Source of the DNA: Drosophila pseudoobscura
Lineage: Eukaryota > Arthropoda > Insecta > Diptera > Drosophilidae
Direction of reading: 5' to 3'
DNA length: 64,000 nt
NCBI RefSeq assembly: GCF_009870125.1
Contig: NC_046679.1
Location: forward strand, 5,146,001 to 5,210,000
Below the pieces are notes generated by a model. The model did not search any database and had not been told where the DNA came from. It worked only from the letters and a program-made list of their open reading frames with translations. How positions within the stretch are numbered: the stretch's first letter is position 1; each line of letters opens with the position of its first letter. Both the position numbers and the translations under genes were made by a program. Positions 12,687-20,789 of the stretch are shown in pieces.

Positions 12687-14940
12687 TGTAATATTCGACG
12701 CTTGTCGTGCCGTTTATTTGAATTATGAACGGCTAACTCCCAAAATTACAGCCTAAAACTAGGCAGAAGAAAAAAAAAAAATTCGAGTTGCAGAGCTTGT
12801 GAGCTTTAACCATACATAGAGTATCAGCTGTTTTGCGACCAAGTGGCAACACTAAGATATGCAATTTTTCTGCTTTGCACTATATTTCATTAAATATTGC
12901 TGTGGCTGGATTCTGTATAACAGAAAAAGACCATAGAAGGTGTGGAAAAAACGTGGGTTGCTGTACCTAGTAGTCCCAGCCTCTGTCTTTTTTACCTCGT
13001 GGCCGTCAGAGTGACCGGCAGGGAAAAAAGAAGTCTGCTTGAGCGGACCCAGTTCTCTAAACAAGGTCAAGCCCAAAGTCAAAGCCTAGTGCAAGTGCCA
13101 AGTGCGGCTCAAAGTGATCATTGAATTTGAGTGGACGCGCCAGTTATATATCGCCAATACTGGGGCAGCCGTTCGACCATTTGGAAACGAGCGCCCCCAG
13201 TGTATCAACATTTTTCGAAACAGTGGTGCAATTCTGTTGAGGTAATTATCCACCCAGCTGCAGCGACCCGTTGAAAAATGTTCTGTTCTTTCCGTGTAGG
13301 ATTAGCACCACTAGTATCTACGTATTGAAACGCTGGTCTAGAAGATACGGATTGGTTATTCCCGGAGACCTCTTGGCCACGTGCCCGTACCACCGTTCGG
13401 TAGCCGAGGGCCTGGACTTGCTCCTCAAGTAAACCCGATCGGTGTGCTCTGCAATCCTCGCCTGGACACGTTCGACCCATGGGGATGAGCTGAGTGACTC
13501 TTCAAATAAACCAGTCCCCCCCCACGAGCAATCCAGTGGGCGAGGGTACCTAACCTCACGCCGCAGATGGACCGCGGTCATTGACCCCTGGCATCGGAAG
13601 CAGCTGATGTTACCTGCGCCCGGTACAATCGTGTGCCACCTTCAGACCTCGAGTAGGAACTCGGTCTCCAGCCGGGAAGCATCGAACCCGCATCGGATTT
13701 AGTTATATTCTCTATCTTTCTTTCGAAATTAGACCCGATATGCGAAACCCTGTTTTTTTTAGCCGCTTTCTGTTTAACAATGTTCTTTTGATACGGCAAA
13801 AATGTGCAAAAGCCAAGTAAATACGGTATAAACAAAAAGGGAATTCCTGTCCATGGGCTAAGTCGAACTTGAACAAATGAGTAGTGTATTAATACCAATT
13901 ATTTTTACAGTTTTTTGATTTTGGTTGCCACGCATTCATCTCATCATCTATGCAGATACTCATCACAATCACACACATCATCATACTCATCCACCCATCA
14001 AATCACCTCATCCAACACACAACGAAAGATCTTTCTGCGTGGGAGTCAAAGTTATTAATCGTTTCGTAAGTGATTATAAAAAAAAAAAAAACAAGTAAGC
14101 AATCTGAAAAGAATGAATGTGCGGTAACTATTCGTTGGTCTTCAACCATGATCACGGTTTTACACACGTAGTACTCATGCCTTTAAACGACTTTCCATAT
14201 ACCCGATTTTTGTCTGGTTTTGGCACTGGCCAAGTACCGTAATGACATATGACGTTTCCTTGTTCATATGATGAACACGTACCTATTTCTTGCCTTTATC
14301 TATACATACTACTAATCATTTTTATAGATTTAAGAACCTTATACGCTACCTCGCCCCTATGATACTCTTAATACTAGTAATACCCTATAAATGTAAGACG
14401 ATACCGAATAGCAGGCTTATATTAGGGACTAGGTTCTATTAGCGTTAGGTTTTATAGGAATTTAAATGAAGAATTATGGATTGTTTAAATAAAGTAGTTT
14501 TGGAAATGAACCGTGGCTAAATAGATTATATCGGAACCATGCAACCTCGAAAAACGGAGATGTGACCCACCGCAGTCTTTGTTGGAGGGATCCTGACGAT
14601 TAATAGGTGGCCCTGAAGGATCATGGTAGGGTGGGCGTTCTCGCCAATGGGCGATACCGCAGCCGACAAAGATCTGACCGGTGATCTTCTTCGTTCACGT
14701 GTACATGCTGATCTGTCCCTTTGACCCCCCTGTATCCCGTTTCCTAGTATCCTTTCCCTACTCGTACGCGATTTTTTTTATAAATTCTTATCTCGACCAT
14801 TTGCCAGAGCTATAAATGGGTAGTAAAATTTCCTCCATGCCCACACCCCGCCGACCAGAGACAAAAGCCGAAGCCAGCGCGTACTTCCTACTCCCGTTTA
14901 CTTATCATCAGCTCCTCGACCCTGTACGTTGTATGCTACA
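12687..14940 (+). repeat. 5' long terminal repeat
   Basis: The LTR is 2254 bp, begins TGTAATATTC and ends GTATGCTACA, so it has the short inverted TGT...ACA ends. It matches 20790-23043 at a constant offset of 8103 with one difference noted at 13552. Candidate signals are a TATATA near 13145, a TATAAAT at 14811-14817 and AATAAA at 13505-13510 and 14488-14493. I cannot place the U3/R/U5 borders with confidence. A TCA/ATC-rich low-complexity tract lies at about 13930-14020. The short open frames inside are identical in both LTRs, lack recognisable domains and are probably not genes. Confidence 0.95.
14811..14817 (+). promoter_or_regulatory. Candidate TATA box near the end of the 5' LTR
   Basis: TATAAAT lies 123 bp before the LTR end. 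If it is used, transcription would start near 14840 and R plus U5 would be short, about 100 nt. However, the AATAAA motifs of the LTR lie upstream of that start, which argues against this reading. Other TATA-like sites exist in the LTR, so the promoter is unresolved. Confidence 0.25.
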
Positions 14941-15932
14941 GGTAAAGACAAATTTTAAATGGCAATTGGTTCGAAAAGTCTGTCACGATTTTATGGCAGG
15001 GTTTCGTAAAGAATTTGTAAAATTTGGCGCCCAACGTGGGGCCCTTCTTCGGCTTGCCCCGACCAAGAAAGTTTTATAAAGTCATCAACACCAATGCGAG
15101 CTGCATCTCAATGCAGTGGCACAAGACTTATTCCTTCATCCATTAATTCCCAACAGATATACATGGTCGTGCATTGTCTGGGTGATTGACTTCGAGTAGC
15201 TGGATTGCGTAGCAGTTTCTAAAAGACTTTAAAGCCCCGCGCTCGAGGTTAATCAAATTACTAGGCATAGTAACGAACCTGTAGTATCTGGCCGGATAGG
15301 CCACTCCGCTAAATAGCGCGTTCTAATGTTTCGGTCGGATTTAGGTTTCAAAGTGGATTAGCTCTACTGCCTACCCACCAAGATGGGAGCGTGTTGTTTG
15401 GGGGATGAACTTGTCCATACCGTTGCTGATCATTGTCTGCCGTTTTGGCCTGGATCAGGTTAGTCAGTGGTTTAGAGCTACGGCCTGCCCGCGAACGAAG
15501 GCAATAGAATCGGAGATGGTATATTTCCTGGGTCAGCATAACCTTGTCTACTTCTTCAGTTTTTCTATTGTTGTTCCGTTTTTTTGTTTGACAGACGTAG
15601 GTGGAATGGCTCTACTGTATTGTGGTTCTGGACGACCTACAGTTTTTGCGACCTACAGTATAAGTAGAGGGCCATCGGTTTGTCAGGGTTTCGGATTGCT
15701 CGGATATCCGTCAGTGGTGTAGAACTACCGAACGGTCCCAGTTCATCCGATGACTCATTGTACTGCTTGTTGATTGTTAATAATATCACCAGAGTCAGTG
15801 GGGGACACACTCCTATTAGACGAATGTTGCATGGTTTCCGAATTTTGTGGATACAGAGTAGATATATCGATCGTTAAAAGTTAATAATCGAGAGTAGAAA
15901 AGAAAATCATATATTAGTAAAATTAGGATAGG
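14941..15932 (+). other. Retrotransposon leader between LTR and gag
   Basis: This 992-nt untranslated leader lies between the 5' LTR and the gag start codon. It holds the primer binding site at 15025-15042 and would be expected to carry RNA packaging or dimerisation signals, which I cannot identify by eye. An 87-codon frame starting at ATG 14816 in the LTR crosses the LTR end and the PBS and stops at 15079. It has no recognisable domain and I treat it as a possible upstream ORF only. Confidence 0.8.
15025..15042 (+). other. tRNA-Lys primer binding site
   Basis: The 18 bases TGGCGCCCAACGTGGGGC are, from established knowledge, the classic primer binding site complementary to the 3' end of the tRNA-Lys1,2 (CUU) class. 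It would prime minus-strand DNA synthesis. It starts 84 nt after the LTR end instead of next to it, which is unusual (see findings). No better PBS is seen directly at the LTR border. Confidence 0.85.
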
Positions 15933-17492
15933 ATGTCATTGGATTGGAGTTTTGACGAGATTGATCAAAACGACCATTCCGATATTATCTGTTGTATTTG
16001 CGTAAGACAGGTAGAATATCGGACACAGCTTTTAAGAACAAGTTGTAACCACGTATTTCATTTAGTGTGTTTTAATACGAGAAGAGGTGAAAAGACCGTG
16101 TGCCCGGCGTGCAACAAGCCCCTACAATCATCTGCTCCTAGCTTAGCTGAGGAATTAGCCGTAGCGCAGGCGTCCGCCTCGAACGTAGAGTCTTCTCAGC
16201 TTCGAATGAGAACCAGATCACAGCGTGTGACAGCAGGTCCAGCTGCGAATACTGAAAATTTACCTTCCGTTGGTCCAACTGAAGTCGGTGTACCAATCAT
16301 GCCAGTTCAGAGTAGCGAGCCAGCGAATGAAGCAAGCCCAGGCTTGGCTCAAATGGCACAGGCGTTGACGGACGCTATGGGTCAAATCGGGTTGTTGTCT
16401 CAAGCCATGACTCAAATGACTCAGACTATGGAAATAGGATTCCAACGTTTGGCAAGTCCAACGGTACAGCCGCCGAATGACCAAGCTGCTGGATCTTCAC
16501 AGCCTAGTGGAGAAAATCAAACCTTCGAACAGTTGTTCCAAATACCAACTCGAGAGTCCGTAGGTGCCCCGATAAATCAGGCTAATGAGTCTAATGTCTC
16601 GGTAACCCCATGGGGATCCCAACAGATAGCGGGACTACGACCAGATAGGATTGGACAAATAATCGCAGGATGGAAGGTGCGGTTTTCCGGAAATTCGTCC
16701 ATGTCGGTGGAAGATTTCATATATCGGATAGAAGCGCTAACCAAGCAGACCTTAGAGGGTAATCTCGATCTAGTGGCCAGAAACGCCATTTATTTATTTG
16801 AAGCCAGTGCGAGCGAGTGGTTTTGGCGTTACCATAAAAGCGTACCATCCGTGACCTGGCCGCAGCTAAGTACAGCCTTAAAAACTCGATTTAGAGATGG
16901 GCGTACCGATCTGGAAATTCGTACGGCAATAGTGCAACGAAAGCAGAAGCCGCACGAACTATTTGATACATTTTACGAAGCCATTGTAACCTTGTCCGAC
17001 AAACTAGTCAACCCCATGTCCGAAATGTCGCTGTTGGAAGTGCTAAAGTCGAATCTCTTGGCCGATATCCAACATGAAATTTTATACATTCCCATTCTGT
17101 CAGTAGCACAATTGCGCAACATAGTGCGTACTCGCGAACGGTTTTTGCAATCAGTGGCTAAGCCTATGGGCAGCGCTGAGCCGAAGCGTAATCCTATACG
17201 ACGACAGGTGCATGAAATTGTGGTACAGACAGACAAGGAAGGCGATGAGGTCGATGAAACAGAACAGCTAGATATCGCTGCAGTAACCCTTTCCTGTTGG
17301 AACTGTGGTTGTCAGGGGCATCGGTATCAAGACTGCGTAGGTGATCGCACCGTCTTTTGTTACGGCTGTGGCAAACGGGATACGTATAAACCGTCGTGCT
17401 CTAGGTGCAACGATCCAAAAAACTCGTCAAGCCGTGCACAATCGACAGGTGCACGCAAACCAAACAGTTCGAAAGCAACGAACACCATTTAA
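15933..17492 (+). CDS. gag: Gag polyprotein with N-terminal RING-H2 finger
   Basis: The 519-residue Gag builds the virus-like particle that packages the element RNA. Residues 20-60 form a complete RING-H2 finger: C20-x2-C23-x14-C38-x1-H40-x2-H43-x2-C46-x10-C57-x2-C60. A long polar, probably disordered linker follows. Then comes a Gln/Met/Leu-rich helical segment (about 138-175) with coiled-coil character. Residues about 240-410 look like a retrotransposon capsid (Gag) domain, with SASEWFWRYHK and a Trp/Leu-rich helical pattern. A CCHC zinc knuckle lies at C455-C458-H463-C468. A second Cys motif (C476-C479-C489-C492) has Thr484 where the knuckle His would be. The ATG is the first in frame after the leader, and the RING begins within 20 residues, which supports it. 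The 3' end overlaps the pol frame. The RING suggests E3 ubiquitin-ligase activity, an inference from the motif only. Gags of this group usually begin without such a domain as far as I recall. Confidence 0.93.
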   Translation: MSLDWSFDEIDQNDHSDIICCICVRQVEYRTQLLRTSCNHVFHLVCFNTRRGEKTVCPACNKPLQSSAPSLAEELAVAQASASNVESSQLRMRTRSQRVTAGPAANTENLPSVGPTEVGVPIMPVQSSEPANEASPGLAQMAQALTDAMGQIGLLSQAMTQMTQTMEIGFQRLASPTVQPPNDQAAGSSQPSGENQTFEQLFQIPTRESVGAPINQANESNVSVTPWGSQQIAGLRPDRIGQIIAGWKVRFSGNSSMSVEDFIYRIEALTKQTLEGNLDLVARNAIYLFEASASEWFWRYHKSVPSVTWPQLSTALKTRFRDGRTDLEIRTAIVQRKQKPHELFDTFYEAIVTLSDKLVNPMSEMSLLEVLKSNLLADIQHEILYIPILSVAQLRNIVRTRERFLQSVAKPMGSAEPKRNPIRRQVHEIVVQTDKEGDEVDETEQLDIAAVTLSCWNCGCQGHRYQDCVGDRTVFCYGCGKRDTYKPSCSRCNDPKNSSSRAQSTGARKPNSSKATNTI

Positions 17493-20400
17493 TGGACGTT
17501 TCGACAGTTCCATTACTCCCTGACTTAAAAAAACTCTCAGACATTCCTTCACCCACTTGTATTTTACCCCCAAGTGAGGACCGAATTCCATTACCGACTC
17601 GATCTCGAAAGCGATTGCTCCAATATCGGCAAACTGTCAAAACCGAGCGCTCTAACGTATTGGCGTCAGTCGTTAATACGTCTAAGGACTGGCGACCCTA
17701 TGCGGAAGTCACCGTACTGGGAAGGACGCTCAGTGGACTGATGGACACCGGTGCATCCATAAGTTGCATAGGTGGGAAGTTTGCGGCCGACCTGGTTCAG
17801 AATCCGAACCAGATCAAGCCTGGGAGAGCAGCAGTACGTACGGCGGATGGGCAGAGCCAGCCAATAATTGGCAAGGTCACCACCGAAGTGGGTTTTCAAG
17901 GCCAGAAGAAAGTCTTGAAATTGTTTGTAGTCCCATCCTTGGCGCAAGACCTATATCTAGGCATAGACTTCTGGTCTCGTTTTAATTTGTTACCTGCTTT
18001 TCTAGCCAATAAATCATCCAGTCCAGAGGTGTCAAGCTTAGCATTTGATAGTACGTTACATGTGTGTTTGTCGAAGCATCAGCAAGCTCAGTTAGCAGAG
18101 ACGGTCAACTTGTTTCCCTCCTTTGCGAAGCAAGGTCTGGGAAAAACCGGCTGGTTGTCGCACGATATTGAAGTGGGCGGCGCAAAGGCAATAAAGCAAC
18201 GACATTATGCTGTGTCTCCAGCCGTTGAAAAGCTAATGTACGTAGAGGTAGACCGAATGTTAGCTCTTGGAGTAATCGAAGAATCAGATAGCGCATGGTC
18301 GTCACCCGTGGTCCTCGTTCGTAAACCGGGAAAGGTGCGATTATGCATCGACAGTCGGAAACTGAACGAAGTCACTGTTAAGAACGCTTATCCCATGCCA
18401 TTGATCGATGGCATTCTCAGTCGGCTTCCTCGAGCTGAGTTCATTTCAAGCATCGATTTGAAGGATGCCTATTGGCAAATTCCGCTGGAAGTAAGCGCTC
18501 GTGAAAAAACGGCGTTTACCATCCCAGGGCGCCCGTTGTATCAGTACACGGTCATGCCCTTTGGGTTGTGTAATGCACCCCAAACGATGTCCAAGTTGAT
18601 GGATAAAGTGATACCGCCATCTCTACGAAATGAGATATTTATTTATCTAGACGATTTGTTGGTGATCTCTGAATCCTTTGAGCAGCATATTCAAGTCCTC
18701 AATGTCCTGTCTGCCCGATTACGCGAAGCTGGTCTGACCATAAACGTGGAGAAGTCCAAATTTTGCCTAAAGGAGATCAAATACCTAGGACATATTATAG
18801 GCAACGGAACGATCCAGACAGATGTTGAGAAGGTCCAAGCGATTCAAGAGTTTCCGGTCCCCCGATCCGTGAAACAAGTCCGTAGGTTCTTAGGTCTCAC
18901 TGGTTGGTACCACAAATTCATAAAAAATTATGCGGGTATCGCAGCGCCAATCTCAGATACACTTAAGAGCAAGCGAAAATTTGAATGGACCGATGAAGCA
19001 CAGATCGCGTTCGATGCCTTAAAATCACAGATGTGTAACGCTCCTGTGTTGCACAGTCCCGATTTTACCATTCCTTTTTCAATCCATTGTGATGCGAGTC
19101 ACACAGGAGTGGGTGGTGTCCTGATGCAATCAGATGAAGATGGCAACGAGGTACCCATCGCTTTTATGTCACGCAAATTGAACCAATGTCAACGTAATTA
19201 TTCCGTAACCGAAAAAGAGTGTTTGGCAGCGGTCATGTGCGTCAAGAAATTTAGAGCGTATGTAGAAGGGCATCAGTTTTCCATTATTACCGATCATGCC
19301 TCATTAAAATGGCTGATGTCACAGGCTGACCTAAACTCGAGACTAGCTCGATGGGCCCTGAAACTGCAAGGCTTCACCTTTAAGATTTTTCATAGAAAGG
19401 GTAGTCAGAACATCGTTCCGGATGCCTTATCACGAGTGCATACCGAAGACTTATCGTATATTGGCATTGATAGCCTAGTGGACCTTCAATCGGAAGCGTT
19501 TAAATCCACTGACTATCAGGAACTCATTGCGAAAATTCAAGCTAATCCAGATCGTTTACCTGATGTAAAAGTAATGGATAACCTTCTGTATCGTCGAGCT
19601 GAACACGCCACTGGTGAGCAAATTAGTGACGACATGTGCTGGAAACTGTGGGTTCCCAGAGCTCTGGTGACAGAAGTGCTTAAACAAGGCCACGAACATC
19701 CCTTAGCGTCTCACAGTGGGATCAATAAGACGCTAGAACGAGTTCGACGCTTCTATTATTGGCCAAATTTAGTGGGCGATGTAAAAGCTTTTATCAACCA
19801 TTGCGAAGTGTGCAAATGTTGTAAGCACCCCAATCGTCCTCTACGCCCTCCAATGGGCAAAGCAGGAGAGACCTTTCGGCTATTTCAGAAACTTTACGTC
19901 GATTTTCTAGGTCCGTACCCCCGAAGTCGATCTGGAAATATAGGCATTTTTGTAGTACTCGATCATTTTTCTAAATTTCCTTTCCTAAAAGTGGTAAAGA
20001 AATTTACGGCGGATGCCGTAATTCGGTTCATGGAGGAAGACCTGTTTCATTGCTTTGGAGTCCCGGAAGTGATAGTGTCAGATAACGGTGTTCAATTCAA
20101 GTCACACAAGTTTAATGATCTGTTAGCGAAATACCAAATTCGACATTCGTACACCGCCGCCTACGCTCCCCAAACCAATGCCTCAGAGCGGGTAAATCGC
20201 TCAGTACTCGCTGCTATCAAAGCGTACATTAAGCCCGATCAATCCAATTGGGATGAGCAGATTAGCTTCATTACTTGTGCGTTACGGTCCAGTGTGCATG
20301 CAGCCGTCAAAAGTAGCCCATATCGTGTTGCTTTTGGCCAAAACATGATTACTGGCGGTTCCACTTATCAACTCCTACGAAACCTCAGTATGTTGGAGGA

Positions 20401-20716
20401 CCGAACTGTGGTATTTGATCGCGACGATTCCTTCGAGCTAATTCGCAAGACCGCTGCAGAAGCAATGAAACAGCAGCATGTTCGAAACGAAAATATCTAT
20501 AATCTTCGAAGCCGAGAAGTAAACTTTCAAGTGGGTCAAGAAGTTTATAGACGAAATTTTGATCAGAGTAGTTTTGTGAAAGGCTTTAATGCGAAACTGG
20601 CACCTACGTTTCGGAAAGCCCGCATTAAGAAAAGACTCGGGAACAGCTACTATGAGCTGGAAGACTTCCAGGGTCGCTTTATAGGTAAATATCACGCAAA
20701 AGATATTAAACAATAA
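17405..20716 (+). CDS. pol: Pol polyprotein: protease, RT, RNase H, integrase
   Basis: Pol is open in the -1 frame relative to gag. The open frame overlaps gag from 17405 to 17492 and the first in-frame triplet is GTG, not ATG, so translation by frameshift from gag at 17417-17423 is the better reading. Residue numbers below count from 17405. The aspartic protease active site is D114-T-G-A. RT carries FGLCNAP-type and Y414-L-D-D catalytic motifs, with LKDAYWQI upstream. RNase H carries D563, E605 and D630. The integrase zinc domain is H765-x4-H770-x29-C800-x2-C803 and its catalytic triad is D833, D893 and E928. There are 34 residues between the last two, one fewer than the commonest D,D(35)E. 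The tail has no recognisable chromodomain. There are no internal stops, and all catalytic residues are present. Confidence 0.96.
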   Translation: MQRSKKLVKPCTIDRCTQTKQFESNEHHLMDVSTVPLLPDLKKLSDIPSPTCILPPSEDRIPLPTRSRKRLLQYRQTVKTERSNVLASVVNTSKDWRPYAEVTVLGRTLSGLMDTGASISCIGGKFAADLVQNPNQIKPGRAAVRTADGQSQPIIGKVTTEVGFQGQKKVLKLFVVPSLAQDLYLGIDFWSRFNLLPAFLANKSSSPEVSSLAFDSTLHVCLSKHQQAQLAETVNLFPSFAKQGLGKTGWLSHDIEVGGAKAIKQRHYAVSPAVEKLMYVEVDRMLALGVIEESDSAWSSPVVLVRKPGKVRLCIDSRKLNEVTVKNAYPMPLIDGILSRLPRAEFISSIDLKDAYWQIPLEVSAREKTAFTIPGRPLYQYTVMPFGLCNAPQTMSKLMDKVIPPSLRNEIFIYLDDLLVISESFEQHIQVLNVLSARLREAGLTINVEKSKFCLKEIKYLGHIIGNGTIQTDVEKVQAIQEFPVPRSVKQVRRFLGLTGWYHKFIKNYAGIAAPISDTLKSKRKFEWTDEAQIAFDALKSQMCNAPVLHSPDFTIPFSIHCDASHTGVGGVLMQSDEDGNEVPIAFMSRKLNQCQRNYSVTEKECLAAVMCVKKFRAYVEGHQFSIITDHASLKWLMSQADLNSRLARWALKLQGFTFKIFHRKGSQNIVPDALSRVHTEDLSYIGIDSLVDLQSEAFKSTDYQELIAKIQANPDRLPDVKVMDNLLYRRAEHATGEQISDDMCWKLWVPRALVTEVLKQGHEHPLASHSGINKTLERVRRFYYWPNLVGDVKAFINHCEVCKCCKHPNRPLRPPMGKAGETFRLFQKLYVDFLGPYPRSRSGNIGIFVVLDHFSKFPFLKVVKKFTADAVIRFMEEDLFHCFGVPEVIVSDNGVQFKSHKFNDLLAKYQIRHSYTAAYAPQTNASERVNRSVLAAIKAYIKPDQSNWDEQISFITCALRSSVHAAVKSSPYRVAFGQNMITGGSTYQLLRNLSMLEDRTVVFDRDDSFELIRKTAAEAMKQQHVRNENIYNLRSREVNFQVGQEVYRRNFDQSSFVKGFNAKLAPTFRKARIKKRLGNSYYELEDFQGRFIGKYHAKDIKQ
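17417..17455 (+). promoter_or_regulatory. -1 ribosomal frameshift signal between gag and pol
   Basis: A perfect slippery heptamer A AAA AAC occupies 17417-17423, with AAA and AAC as gag-frame codons, exactly the phase needed for tandem slippage into the pol frame. After a 9-nt spacer, CGTGCAC (17433-17439) and GTGCACG (17449-17455) form a perfect 7-bp hairpin with a 9-nt loop. Heptamer, spacer length and downstream stem are the standard parts of retroviral -1 frameshift sites. I did not find a convincing pseudoknot partner for the loop. Confidence 0.85.
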
Positions 20717-20789
20717 ATCGTATCAAGCACTCCAAGTGTGGATCACGCTTTGGTTAGCAAGACCCCAAAGTGTGATTTCAGCGGGGGGG
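20717..20789 (+). other. Post-pol tail with hairpin and polypurine tract; no env
   Basis: Only 73 nt separate the pol stop from the 3' LTR, so there is no room for env. ATCACGCTTTGG (20742-20753) can pair with CCAAAGTGTGAT (20765-20776), eleven Watson-Crick pairs plus one G-U, around an 11-nt loop. The final seven G residues (20783-20789) directly before the LTR are the likely plus-strand primer (polypurine tract). Confidence 0.8.

Noticed and set aside
13620..13700. tRNA-like sequence in the LTR (a segment with ATCGAACCCGCATCGG)
   Set aside because: It could not be folded into a cloverleaf with consistent arm lengths by eye, and it is present twice simply because it is in the LTR.
12852..13898. 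Several 60-106 codon frames inside the LTR, repeated at 20955-22001
   Set aside because: They are on both strands, overlap, have no domain, and are identical only because the LTRs are duplicates.
17405..17407. GTG as an independent start codon for pol
   Set aside because: There is no ATG in frame before the protease, while a perfect slippery heptamer and hairpin in the overlap explain expression by frameshift.
20717..20789. A possible env gene downstream of pol
   Set aside because: Only 73 nt lie between the pol stop and the 3' LTR, and no split env frame is seen.
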